64,000 nt of DNA from NCBI GenBank assembly GCA_965200835.1, contig OZ241390.1, positions 682,001 through 746,000 on the forward strand, read 5' to 3'. Below are positions 55,239 through 62,631 of the stretch, piece after piece. Numbering within the stretch: position 1 is the first letter of the stretch; each line of letters begins with the position of its first letter. The DNA comes from JAPPFW01 sp965200835. GTDB lineage: Bacteria; Actinomycetota; Acidimicrobiia; Spongiisociales; Spongiisociaceae. The translations under genes were made by a program, and so were the position numbers. A model generated the notes under the pieces. The model was not told the DNA's origin. It did not search any database and saw only the letters and a list, made by a program, of their open reading frames with translations.

Positions 55239-55868
55239 ATGCCGGACCTGGTCGTTCTTACGGCAGACCTTGACATGGAAAATGCCTTGAAAGGTATTCT
55301 TGGTAGGTGTCACTCGCTGGGAACTCGTAGGTTGTCTACTACAATCTACCGTCATTCCGAGCATGATCCCGGCTGTGCTTTACGAGGAGTTGACTTTCTG
55401 TCACTTTATGCCGATCAATACGACCACGGTCTACTTATTTTCGACCATGAAGGAAGCGGCAAAGAACTCACGGATCACCGGGAATTACAAGAGGATCTCA
55501 ACGAGCAGTTCGTACGCTCGGCGTGGGGAACGCGAGCCAGAGCGATTGTCATAAGCCCTGAACTGGAGAGTTGGATCTGGAGCGACTCTCCGGTGGTTGA
55601 CTCTGTCCTAGGTTGGCGAGGGCAGCCAATCCCACTTCGTCGATGGCTATCCGATCAGAAGTGGCTCAGCGAGGATGGCGGGAAGCCCCAGCGCCCGAAA
55701 GAGGCTTTGGAAGCAGCCTTACGTGTGGTGCGAACTCCACTCAGTGCATCCCTCTACTTACAGATCGCAGAGAGGGTATCTCTATCGCGATGCGTGGACC
55801 CGGCTTTCCTAGAGCTGAAGTCCCTCCTGCAGGAATGGTTCGGTATTCAAGGTACCCACCCCACATAA
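55239..55868 (+). CDS. Toprim-like effector partner of the AAA ATPase
   Basis: The 209-residue protein begins with a beta strand and an acidic pair (LVVLTADLDMENALKGIL, Glu14) and then has LLIFDHEGSG (Asp69, Glu71), the order and spacing of the Glu and DxD/DxE residues of a Toprim nuclease fold. ISPELESWIWSDSP (~105-118) is another striking conserved-looking block. Toprim partners of AAA ATPases in PARIS, OLD and RloAB-like systems act as nucleases, some on tRNA or DNA. I have a recollection that NCBI places similar pairs in a 'methylation-associated defense system', but cannot verify it. It starts two bases after the ATPase stop, so the two are translated together. Confidence 0.72.
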   Translation: MPDLVVLTADLDMENALKGILGRCHSLGTRRLSTTIYRHSEHDPGCALRGVDFLSLYADQYDHGLLIFDHEGSGKELTDHRELQEDLNEQFVRSAWGTRARAIVISPELESWIWSDSPVVDSVLGWRGQPIPLRRWLSDQKWLSEDGGKPQRPKEALEAALRVVRTPLSASLYLQIAERVSLSRCVDPAFLELKSLLQEWFGIQGTHPT

Positions 55869-55884
55869 GTGACTAATCGGCTGC

Positions 55885-57348
55885 TCAGGCCTGGTAGCTG
55901 CCGGAGGTGGTATCGCCTCCCTTGCCGGTCCAATCGGTGTGGAAGAACTCGCCACGCGGACGGTCGATCCGCTCGTAGGTGTGCGCACCGAAGTAGTCTC
56001 GCTGGGCTTGGACCAGGTTGGCCGGGAGGCGCTCGGATCGGTAGGCGTCGTAGAAGGCCAGCGCCGACGAGTAAGCGGGCACCGGAATCCCCCTACCCAC
56101 GGCGGCCATCACCACCCTCCGCCAACCCGGCTCGGCCTGGCGAATGGCATCTGAGAAGAAGCTGTCCAGCAGCAGGCTGGGCAGGTCCGGCCGTCGCTCG
56201 AAGGCCGCCGCGATGTCGTCCAGGAAGGCGGCTCTGATGATGCACCCCTCCCTCCACAAGCGGGCGATCCGGGCGTAGTCCAGGTCCCATGCATACTCGC
56301 TGGCGGCGGCGCCGAGCAGCATGAAGCCCTGGGCATAGGAAACGATCTTCGAGGCGTATAGCGCGTCGCGGATTGCCTCAACGAAGCCGTCTCCGAAACC
56401 ACCTGCTCCCGGGGACGACTTCGAGACCATAGGGCCCATCACGGCGGCCGCTTCGATCCGCTGGGTGTGGAGGGCCGAGACCACCCGGGCGTAGACGGCT
56501 TCAGCCACCAGGGTCATCGGATACCCGAGGTGGAGGGAGGAGATGACCGTCCATTTCCCGGTTCCCTTCTGTCCGGCCGCGTCGAGGATCTTCTCTAGGG
56601 TCGGCTCACCCCGGTCATCGGTATGGTCGAGGATGTCGGCGGTGATGTCGATCAGGTAGGAGTCGAGCTGCCCCTCCCCCCAGCTCCGGAAGACAGACGC
56701 CATCGCGGGGTAGCTCATCCCCAGCCCCCACCGCATGAGATGGTATGCCTCGGCTATCACCTGCATGTCGCCGTACTCGATCCCATTGTGGACCATCTTG
56801 GTGTAGTGCCCTGCTCCGCCGGGACCCACCCAGCCACAGCACGGAGTCCCGTCGGCTACTTTGGCGGCGATGGCCTGCAGGATGCCCTTCACCCGAGGCC
56901 AGGCGTCCGGTGCTCCCCCGGGCATGATCGACGGACCATGGCGGGCGCCTTCCTCCCCCCCGGAAATCCCGGTGCCCACGAATAGCAATCCTCGTTCGCC
57001 GAGGTCCCTGCAGCGCCGCGCCGAGTCCTCGAAGTACGAGTTGCCTCCGTCGATGATGACGTCCCCCCGCTCCAGCAGGGGCACCAGCTGGTGAATGGTC
57101 TCGTCGACCGGCCTTCCCGCCTTGACCATGAGCATCACCCGGCGGGGTGGCTTCAGGCTGGCAACCAGCTGCTCGAGGGTATCGGTACCGATCACGCGGG
57201 TGCCCCGAGCCGGACCGGCCAGGAATCGGGTCGTGCGGCTGGTGGTGCGGTTGTATACGGCCACCCGATAGCCGTGATCGTCCATGTTGAGCACCAGATT
57301 CTGGCCCATAACGGCCAGACCGATGAGACCGATGTCAGCGGTGGTCAT
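55885..57348 (-). CDS. gnd: 6-phosphogluconate dehydrogenase, decarboxylating
   Basis: The 487-residue enzyme oxidises and decarboxylates 6-phosphogluconate to ribulose 5-phosphate. It has the nucleotide motif GLIGLAVMGQNLVLN with NRTTSRTTRFLAG, the catalytic-region GTGISGGEEGARHGPSIMPGG, KMVHNGIEYGDMQVIAEAYHL and ILDAAGQKGTGKWT, and a C-terminal ending LVQAQRDYFGAHTYERID. Length is typical for the long, NADP-type Gnd. It converges on the acquired ATPase/Toprim pair with 16 bases between, which marks a sharp edge of the insertion. Confidence 0.95.
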   Translation of the reverse strand: MTTADIGLIGLAVMGQNLVLNMDDHGYRVAVYNRTTSRTTRFLAGPARGTRVIGTDTLEQLVASLKPPRRVMLMVKAGRPVDETIHQLVPLLERGDVIIDGGNSYFEDSARRCRDLGERGLLFVGTGISGGEEGARHGPSIMPGGAPDAWPRVKGILQAIAAKVADGTPCCGWVGPGGAGHYTKMVHNGIEYGDMQVIAEAYHLMRWGLGMSYPAMASVFRSWGEGQLDSYLIDITADILDHTDDRGEPTLEKILDAAGQKGTGKWTVISSLHLGYPMTLVAEAVYARVVSALHTQRIEAAAVMGPMVSKSSPGAGGFGDGFVEAIRDALYASKIVSYAQGFMLLGAAASEYAWDLDYARIARLWREGCIIRAAFLDDIAAAFERRPDLPSLLLDSFFSDAIRQAEPGWRRVVMAAVGRGIPVPAYSSALAFYDAYRSERLPANLVQAQRDYFGAHTYERIDRPRGEFFHTDWTGKGGDTTSGSYQA

Positions 57349-57618
57349 ATACGTTTCCTCAGGTACGGATGGATAAGAATCTAGCGGTGAACGAGGCAGT
57401 CATCCGACCCTGCCAGATCAGCGGATCACGAACAAGGCTAGGGCGGGCGCCGACGAGCGCCCTAGCAATGAAGACAGTACGGGCCCAGTAGCCTGCCCAA
57501 GGAAGAGCGACTCGCATCGGTGGCAGGTTAGGCCGGCCACCAACCGACCGGTGAGACCTCCAGTGGTCGATGGGCACAGTTCAGCAAACGTTCCCCACCG
57601 GTCTTAGCATGAAGTCCC

Positions 57619-58035
57619 ATGTGCGCCGCAACCGTTCCCGAAGTGCTGTTCGTATGTGTTCACAATGCCGGCCGGTCCCAGATGGCCGCCGGCTTCCTCC
57701 GCCGATTGGCAGGTGACCGGGTGAGGGTTCGCAGCGCCGGCGCGCTACCGGCCGACCGGATCAACCCGGCGGTCGTCGAGGCGATGGCAGAGCGGGACAT
57801 CGACCTCTCGGGCAACTCTCCCAGCCGGCTGTCGACCGACCGGGTGGCGACCGCGGACGTAGTGGTAACCATGGGCTGCGGGGATGCCTGCCCGATCCTT
57901 CCCGGCAAGCGATACCTGGACTGGGACCTGGACGATCCAGCGGGTCAGGGCGTGGCCGGAGTACGGCCCGTCCGGGATGAGATCGAACAGCGGGTCACCG
58001 ATCTGCTGGCGAGCCTTGGTACAGGAACCAGCTAA
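57619..58035 (+). CDS. arsC: Arsenate reductase, LMW-phosphatase fold (actinobacterial ArsC)
   Basis: The 138-residue protein has the phosphatase-type anion loop VCVHNAGRSQMAAGFL (Cys first residue of the catalytic loop, C-x5-R) and the trailing MGCGDACPILPGKRYLDWDLDDPAGQG, which marks arsenate reductases related to thioredoxin- or mycothiol-coupled ArsC. The second and third catalytic cysteines of the thioredoxin class are represented by the pair in GCGDAC. The gene stands alone without an arsR or arsB neighbour, and is 32 bases upstream of ppgK. Tyrosine phosphatase activity is an alternative. Confidence 0.88.
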   Translation: MCAATVPEVLFVCVHNAGRSQMAAGFLRRLAGDRVRVRSAGALPADRINPAVVEAMAERDIDLSGNSPSRLSTDRVATADVVVTMGCGDACPILPGKRYLDWDLDDPAGQGVAGVRPVRDEIEQRVTDLLASLGTGTS

Positions 58036-58067
58036 CGGAGCGATCTGGCGGGAGGAAGGGGTATGGA

Positions 58068-58826
58068 GTGGCTGTCCGGCTAGGCATCGACATCGGCGGT
58101 AGCGGGATAAAGGGAGCGCCGGTCGATCCGGAGACCGGGACCCTGATCAGAAAACGAGTCCGGATCCCCACACCTCAGCCTGCCCGCCCGGAGCCGGTGG
58201 CATCGACGGTCTCCCGCCTGGCCGAAGCCTTCCCGGAGGTGACCGGACCGATCGGCTGTACGTTTCCGGCCATCGTCATCTCGGGACGAGTCCACTCGGC
58301 CTCCAACGTCGATGACTCCTGGATCGGTACGGATGCCGCCGACCTGTTCTCCTCGAATTCCTCCCGCCACGTCGTGCTGATAAACGATGCCGACGCCGCG
58401 GGCCTGGCCGAGGCACGGTTCGGCGCCGCGGCGGACCATCCGGGCACCGTCCTGGTCCTCACCCTGGGCACCGGGATCGGCTCAGCGCTGATCCACGACG
58501 GCCACCTGGTGCCCAATACCGAGCTGGGTCATCTGGAATTGGGCGGGGCAGTAGTGGAGGAAGAGGCCTCCAACCGGGCCCGCAAGCAACACGCGCTCTC
58601 ATTCGAACAGTGGGCCGAGCGGCTCAACGATTACTTGAGCCATCTGGAGCGTATCTTCTCACCCGACCTGTTCGTGCTCGGGGGTGGCGTTTCCAAGAAG
58701 TTCGCCCGATTCGGCCCATACCTGCAGGCCCGGGCCGAAGTAGTGCCCGCCACCCTGCGAAACGACGCCGGCATCGTAGGCGCGGCGCTATGGGCAGCCC
58801 GGCTAGAGAGAACCCCTCAGCGCTAG
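58068..58826 (+). CDS. ppgK: Polyphosphate glucokinase (ROK family)
   Basis: The 252-residue kinase phosphorylates glucose with polyphosphate, and usually also with ATP, a hallmark of actinobacteria. LGIDIGGSGIKGAPVDPETG starts the phosphate-binding fold; SASNVDDSWIGTDAADLF, INDADAAGLAEARFG, VLTLGTGIGSALIHDG and NTELGHLELGG carry the sugar-binding and catalytic residues. The Zn-binding Cys motif of classical ROK repressors is absent, as expected for PpgK. Start is GTG 58068, preceded by GGAAGGGG. It converges with hflX, four bases apart. Confidence 0.93.
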   Translation: MAVRLGIDIGGSGIKGAPVDPETGTLIRKRVRIPTPQPARPEPVASTVSRLAEAFPEVTGPIGCTFPAIVISGRVHSASNVDDSWIGTDAADLFSSNSSRHVVLINDADAAGLAEARFGAAADHPGTVLVLTLGTGIGSALIHDGHLVPNTELGHLELGGAVVEEEASNRARKQHALSFEQWAERLNDYLSHLERIFSPDLFVLGGGVSKKFARFGPYLQARAEVVPATLRNDAGIVGAALWAARLERTPQR

Positions 58827-58830
58827 CCGA

Positions 58831-60144
58831 TCACCAACCACCGTTCTCCCGGGCGAAGTCGCGGTAGCGATGAACCCGGTCTCGCAATAGCTTCACCCTT
58901 ACCAGAGTGCCGTCGGCCCGATGTTGCTCAGCCACGATCTCCGCCTCGCGGCGGAGCGCTCCCAGCACCCTCCCATCGGTATAGGGAACCAGTAGCTCGA
59001 CCTCCCGAGTGCCGCGGGCCAGCTGATCCACCAGGCGATCGGTCAACTCCTCCAGACCGGATCGCTCGATGGCCGAAACGGTGACCGCCTCCGGATAGAG
59101 TGCCTGCAGCCGGGAGACCACCCACCCACCCGCCCGATCAGCTTTGTTGATCACCAGCATCTCGGGGGTACCTCCGGCCCCTATGGAGTCGAGTACCTCC
59201 CTGACCGCAACTACCTGCTCGGGCGCTCCGGGCTCCGATCCGTCCACCACGTGGATCAGGAAGGTGGCATTGACCGTCTCCTGCAGGGTCGATCGGAATG
59301 CCTCGACCAGCTGGTGGGGAAGGCGGCGTACGAACCCGACCGTGTCCGATAGCAGCAACAGACGACCATTGGGCAGTTCCAATCGCCTGGTCGTCGAGTC
59401 CAGGGTCGAGAAGAGGCGGTCCTCGGTGCGCACCCCGGCCCCGGTCAATGCGTTCATCAGAGTGGACTTGCCGGCGTTGGTGTATCCGACCAGCGAGGCC
59501 GATGGGATAGCCCTCGCAGCCCTCGACTTGCGCTGGCCCTCCCGAGCCCGGTGGACCTCCTCCAAGCGCTTCTCCACATAGGAGATCCGGCGCATGATCC
59601 GCCGGCGATCGGTCTCCAGCTGGGTCTCACCGGGGCCCCTGGTGCCGATCCCACCCCCCAGACGGCTCAGTTCGGTCCCCTTACCCCGGAGGCGCGGTAG
59701 GTGATACCGGAGTAGGGCCAGCTCCACCTGCAGCATCCCCTCCCGGCTGGTGGCATGCCGGGCGAAGATGTCCAGGATCACCGCTACCCGGTCGACCACG
59801 TCGCACTCGAACATCCGCTGCAGATTGCGCTGCTGGCCGGGCGCCAGGCTGTTGTCGAATACCACCACGTCGACATCCAGCAAACGGACGTCGCGGGCCA
59901 GATCCTCAGCCTGGCCCGGACCCACAAAGGTGGCCGGATGTGGCTGCCTTCGCTTCAGCTTTACGGTTCCGACCGTGGTGGAACCGGCGGTGTCGGTCAG
60001 CCGGACCAGCTCCTCCATGGACCGATCCCGGTGATCCGAGCGGGTGCCGGGAAGATCGACCGCCACCAGCAAAGCCTTCTGCCGGGCTACTTCGAGATCG
60101 GTGACCGTCGCAGTGAGGAGGCGACCGCGCCCTTCCGTAGTCAT
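58831..60144 (-). CDS. hflX: GTPase HflX
   Basis: The 437-residue ribosome-associated GTPase splits or rescues 70S ribosomes under stress. The HflX N-terminal domain shows HPATFVGPGQAEDLARDV and VDVVVFDNSLAPGQQRNLQ; the glycine-rich LSRLGGGIGTRGPGETQLETDRR hinge is diagnostic. The G domain has GYTNAGKST (G1), LLSDTVGFVRRLPHQLVEAF (G3) and VINKADRAG (G4). The start could be a few codons later, but ATG 60144 fits the usual length. Confidence 0.96.
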   Translation of the reverse strand: MTTEGRGRLLTATVTDLEVARQKALLVAVDLPGTRSDHRDRSMEELVRLTDTAGSTTVGTVKLKRRQPHPATFVGPGQAEDLARDVRLLDVDVVVFDNSLAPGQQRNLQRMFECDVVDRVAVILDIFARHATSREGMLQVELALLRYHLPRLRGKGTELSRLGGGIGTRGPGETQLETDRRRIMRRISYVEKRLEEVHRAREGQRKSRAARAIPSASLVGYTNAGKSTLMNALTGAGVRTEDRLFSTLDSTTRRLELPNGRLLLLSDTVGFVRRLPHQLVEAFRSTLQETVNATFLIHVVDGSEPGAPEQVVAVREVLDSIGAGGTPEMLVINKADRAGGWVVSRLQALYPEAVTVSAIERSGLEELTDRLVDQLARGTREVELLVPYTDGRVLGALRREAEIVAEQHRADGTLVRVKLLRDRVHRYRDFARENGGW

Positions 60145-60747
60145 AGCTGCTCCGGGCGAGGAGAGGCGAGCCCGGGCGGGAGGGTTGGTGCGGATCGGTA
60201 GCTACGCATGTCGACCGGGATAAGGACGGCCTTCTCAGAGGTAGGAACTCTCTCCAGCGAGAGAATCTTCCTGCTCCTCGGCGATGATCTGCGATTCACG
60301 AACCGCCACCGCTACCCGATTGTTCTCCGGCCACAGGAACCCCCATGCGCCTGTCGGAACAGCCCAGAACCGCAAACCCGTGTGAATGTCCACCAAGGAA
60401 AGAGCGTCGTTGGTGGATTCGGTGCCGGCCGGAACCAGCAAACCCGAACGGGTGGCCGACTCCTCCATCAGCTGGCCGACCCGCCAACCGGGGAGGATCC
60501 GGTAACCGTTGGAATCTCGATGTTCGTTCTTGGTAGCCAAATTTACCTGATCGGGTCGCCTTGGAGGGTAGTCGGGTCCCCGCTCAACATCGGGACGGCG
60601 CAACTGCCGAGCAGGGCAAGGACTCGCCGGGACGGCAACCGCGGCAGGAACCCTTCCCCGCACCCGATTGGCCCGAATGTCGGGTGGGATCCGGTACGGC
60701 GGGTGCGCCCGACCACGCACGAGGACCGAGGGAGTAGGCTTGGCTGC
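60145..60747. other. Region between hflX and tRNA-Sec, with gene remnant
   Basis: A minus-strand frame from about 60540 to a TGA at 60235 reads like the C-terminal end of a protein (GYRILPGWRVGQLMEESATRSG, TGLRFWAVPTGAWGFLWPEN) and then continues upstream into the antisense of the tRNA, where it is certainly not coding. I take the fragment as the decayed tail of a former gene. No other gene is visible. Confidence 0.4.
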
Positions 60748-60842
60748 GGAGGCGAACGAGCGCCTGGTGGGCTCCCTGGTCTTCAAAACCAGTGGGGGTA
60801 CTAGAGTGCCCCGGCGGGTTCGATTCCCGTCCGCCTCCGCCA
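60748..60842 (+). tRNA. selC: tRNA-Sec (anticodon TCA)
   Basis: The 95-base gene folds as selenocysteine tRNA: acceptor GGAGGCG with CGCCTCC, a D arm GAGC/GCTC, an anticodon stem CTGGT-ACCAG around the loop CTTCAAA (anticodon TCA, decoding UGA), a long variable arm GGGG/CCCC, a T arm GCGGG-TTCGATT-CCCGT, discriminator G and an encoded CCA. The 8-bp acceptor typical of bacterial tRNA-Sec is nearly present, with an A-C mismatch at the eighth pair. No selA, selB or selD lies in the window. Confidence 0.95.
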
Positions 60843-60917
60843 CCAGCCATGTGTGCTTGATTCAGACCAGCAGCACGTTGTCATGAAGTCTCTCCCCACT
60901 CCCGCTACCGTGGCCGC

Positions 60918-61325
60918 ATGACAGAAACGCAACCTGATGAGTCACCCCACCTGGCAGTTACGGGCCTGGTGGACAAGGCGAAGAACTACAGCCTGGCGCA
61001 GCTCCACTCCTTAGGAGACCCTGCCGCCAGCACGGGCAACGTCGTGGTCGCCTTGGGCCGGGTGATCGATCATGCTGGCGCCGCGGATGCCGCCACCCAC
61101 GTGACGGCGGTCAGCACCGACGGGACGTATTCGGCATCGATCCCTCTGGATGAGGCGATCCCCAAGGGCGAACTACACGTCAGGCCAGAGGCAGGGAGCC
61201 GCCCCCCTATCCGGCTGCTGGTCCCCGGTGGCATGACCCTGTGCTGGAACGTGAAGGGTCTGGGCCTGCTCCGGGTAACCGAGGGGCCTGAACCCGACAG
61301 TCTCCCGGAGGTGCTCACCCACTGA
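60918..61325 (+). CDS. Small molybdopterin-binding-like domain protein
   Basis: The 135-residue product resembles the last part of the oxidoreductase molybdopterin-binding fold (sulfite oxidase family): VTAVSTDGTYSASIPLDEAI, GSRPPIRLLVPGGMTLCWNVKGLGLLRV match that fold's A-loop, the RL-VPG strand and the terminal VK-LG-I/L-V segment. The N-terminal half of the domain, with the Mo-ligand Cys, is missing, so it may be a non-catalytic relative or a cofactor-binding or scaffold protein. A single Cys lies in TLCWNV. It overlaps the next gene by one base. Function is not established. Confidence 0.65.
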   Translation: MTETQPDESPHLAVTGLVDKAKNYSLAQLHSLGDPAASTGNVVVALGRVIDHAGAADAATHVTAVSTDGTYSASIPLDEAIPKGELHVRPEAGSRPPIRLLVPGGMTLCWNVKGLGLLRVTEGPEPDSLPEVLTH

Positions 61326-61969
61326 TGTCCACCAACGGGAGGATGGCGTTCGCCCGCCTCTTCTCCCAGCGGCGCGCCAACCTGGACCTATCGGTGGTGG
61401 ATGTCGCGGTCGGGACCGGCCGGCCGATGGAGGTCGTGGTGAGCTGGGAGCAGGGCTCGGCTGTCCCCAGCGGTGATGAGTTGGCGAGGTTGGCGGAGGT
61501 CCTAGCGCTACCGAAGCCCTTGCTGGAGGAAGCCTTGCGCCGGGTCACCGATTACCGGCGGGAGGTAGCTACCAGAGCGCCACCCGAGCCGGAATCGAAA
61601 CCAGAGTCGCCTGATGGCGTGAGAGAAGAGGCTCCGCCGGAGCCAACCACCGCCAGCGTTCTGGCCACGATGCCTGACAAGCCCCTCACCTTCAGCGAGC
61701 GGCTGCAGGACCTATCGGAACTGGCGTCGCGCCGGATCGCCGCCGCTCTGGCGGGTATCCGCCGGTCGCCCAGCCAGCAAGGGACCGCGGGCGCCCGTAC
61801 TGCCTATCCCTCCTACCTGGAGGATCGTAACCAGATGATCACCTACCGCTTGCGGGCAGTGTTCACGACGGCCGGGGTGGTCGTGCTGGTCCTGGTCCTG
61901 CAATGGTCACTGGGGGTGCTGGGCTCGGCGGTGGCCGACCTGTGGAAAACCCTCATCTCGGTCCTCTAA
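61325..61969 (+). CDS. XRE-type HTH protein with C-terminal membrane anchor
   Basis: The 214-residue protein has a Cro/C1-like HTH over about residues 8-65 (LFSQRRANLDLSVVDVAVGTGRPMEVVVSWEQGSAVPSGDELARLAEVLALP), a Pro/Glu-rich linker, a helical middle and one C-terminal membrane helix (VFTTAGVVVLVLVLQWSLGVLGSAV). A membrane-tethered transcription regulator or a RodZ-like cell-shape protein are both consistent; the HTH near the N-terminus with one membrane helix resembles RodZ, but the anchor is at the far end. It is translated with the preceding gene (TGATG overlap). Confidence 0.6.
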   Translation: MSTNGRMAFARLFSQRRANLDLSVVDVAVGTGRPMEVVVSWEQGSAVPSGDELARLAEVLALPKPLLEEALRRVTDYRREVATRAPPEPESKPESPDGVREEAPPEPTTASVLATMPDKPLTFSERLQDLSELASRRIAAALAGIRRSPSQQGTAGARTAYPSYLEDRNQMITYRLRAVFTTAGVVVLVLVLQWSLGVLGSAVADLWKTLISVL

Positions 61970-62044
61970 CAACCCTGATACGCTTCCGATTTCCGCTCCG
62001 TGACGACTAGCATCCGGCTCACCAGAGAAAGGAGGTGGTCCGGC

Positions 62045-62089
62045 TTGTTAGACAGTTCGTGTAGGACTCTGGAGGTGGCCGAGCGCTAG
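62045..62089 (+). CDS. Possible leader peptide of structured RNA
   Basis: TTG 62045 follows AAAGGAGGT by eight bases and opens 14 codons (MLDSSCRTLEVAER) to TAG. A GTG at 62035 inside the ribosome-binding site gives an alternative nine-residue frame that is less convincing. The stop lies in the loop of the first hairpin, a placement seen in translational attenuators. The peptide itself matches no family I know. Confidence 0.3.
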   Translation: MLDSSCRTLEVAER

Positions 62090-62256
62090 CGGCCGCGGGT
62101 CGCTTCCGGTCATCGCTCCAACCGGAGCCGACGATCGGGCAGGTGGCGACTCCAACTCGGACCACCGGGTCTGCCCGTCCGCATGCTGGTCCTCATGCGG
62201 CATCGGTGATAATGCACCGATGAGGTACGGGTAGGTCGTAAACCCAAGATGATGTG

Positions 62257-62290
62257 AAACCGGGGATGCCCTATCGGGTGTCCCCGGTTT
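62257..62290 (+). terminator. Intrinsic terminator of structured RNA
   Basis: AAACCGGGGA and its exact complement TCCCCGGTTT form a 10-bp stem (62257-62266 and 62281-62290), with a further CCC/GGG inside. T-rich sequence (TTTCTCTATT) follows on the plus strand only, which sets the direction. Confidence 0.75.
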
Positions 62291-62382
62291 CTCTATTGAA
62301 GGGACGACCCAACAGCAGCTCCCGCGGTCGACCCAGAGCCTCCATCCCCACTCATCTGACCGTGCTTTCTTCAGCAAAGGGG

Positions 62383-62437
62383 TTGACAGCATCACCTAAC
62401 GCTGGTGTATGATGCGATACAACCATATACACCAGCG
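62383..62437 (+). promoter_or_regulatory. Promoter with overlapping 11-bp palindrome
   Basis: TTGACA at 62383-62388 and TATGAT at 62408-62413 give a near-consensus promoter with a long 19-base spacer. CGCTGGTGTAT (62400-62410) and its exact complement ATACACCAGCG (62427-62437) flank a 16-base centre and cover the -10 box, as expected of a repressor operator. Only an 18-codon frame lies downstream on the plus strand, so the transcript could be antisense to the small minus-strand ORF. Confidence 0.5.
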
Positions 62438-62451
62438 GTCCGTAGCCGACG

Positions 62452-62607
62452 TCAAGCGGACCGGGTAGGGATCATCTGTCGAAGCCACCCCCCTAGGGCA
62501 TAGTGGATCGCGCTTCGAACCTCGGCGGTGGTGGTCGGGGGAGAGCCCTTGTGGGGCCGGAAATCGGCGGGCAGTTTTCGCGTTCTGGTCTCAGCGTTCT
62601 GGCTCAT
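62452..62607 (-). CDS. Small hypothetical protein, 51 residues
   Basis: A minus-strand frame from ATG 62607 to TGA at 62452 encodes MSQNAETRTRKLPADFRPHK followed by a mixed segment ending AIHYALGGWLRQMIPTRSA, with an amphipathic helix at the end. It starts 25 bases after the stop of the cystathionine beta-synthase-like gene in the same direction. Only a weak purine-rich sequence precedes the start. No family recognised; the opposing palindromic promoter at 62383 would read across it. Confidence 0.35.
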   Translation of the reverse strand: MSQNAETRTRKLPADFRPHKGSPPTTTAEVRSAIHYALGGWLRQMIPTRSA

Positions 62608-62631
62608 GCCCCGCCCGCTCTCGAGTGAGAC

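Larger units (their letters stand above)
62028..62292 (+). ncRNA. Candidate structured RNA with mini-ORF and terminator
   Basis: The segment starts with a strong Shine-Dalgarno (AAAGGAGGT, 62028-62036) before a possible 14-codon frame (TTG 62045 to TAG 62087, MLDSSCRTLEVAER). Five hairpins follow: GGCCG/CGGCC (62077-62094), TCCGGT/ACCGGA (62105-62126), CGGGCAG/CTGCCCG (62136-62177), CCGCATG/CATGCGG (62179-62200) and CATCGGTG/CACCGATG (62201-62222). A 10-bp terminator closes at 62257-62290. No protein-coding signal covers the hairpins. It may be an attenuator-type leader or a stand-alone RNA. I do not recognise it as a known class. Confidence 0.55.

Noticed and set aside
57438..57465. 8-bp hairpin CTAGGGCG/CGCCCTAG
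   Set aside because: It lies between divergent genes without a T-run or neighbouring 3' end, so I could not assign a role.
60584..60850. Minus-strand open frame over the tRNA-Sec gene
   Set aside because: It is the antisense of the tRNA and has the typical spurious LVLKTREPTRR-like translation.
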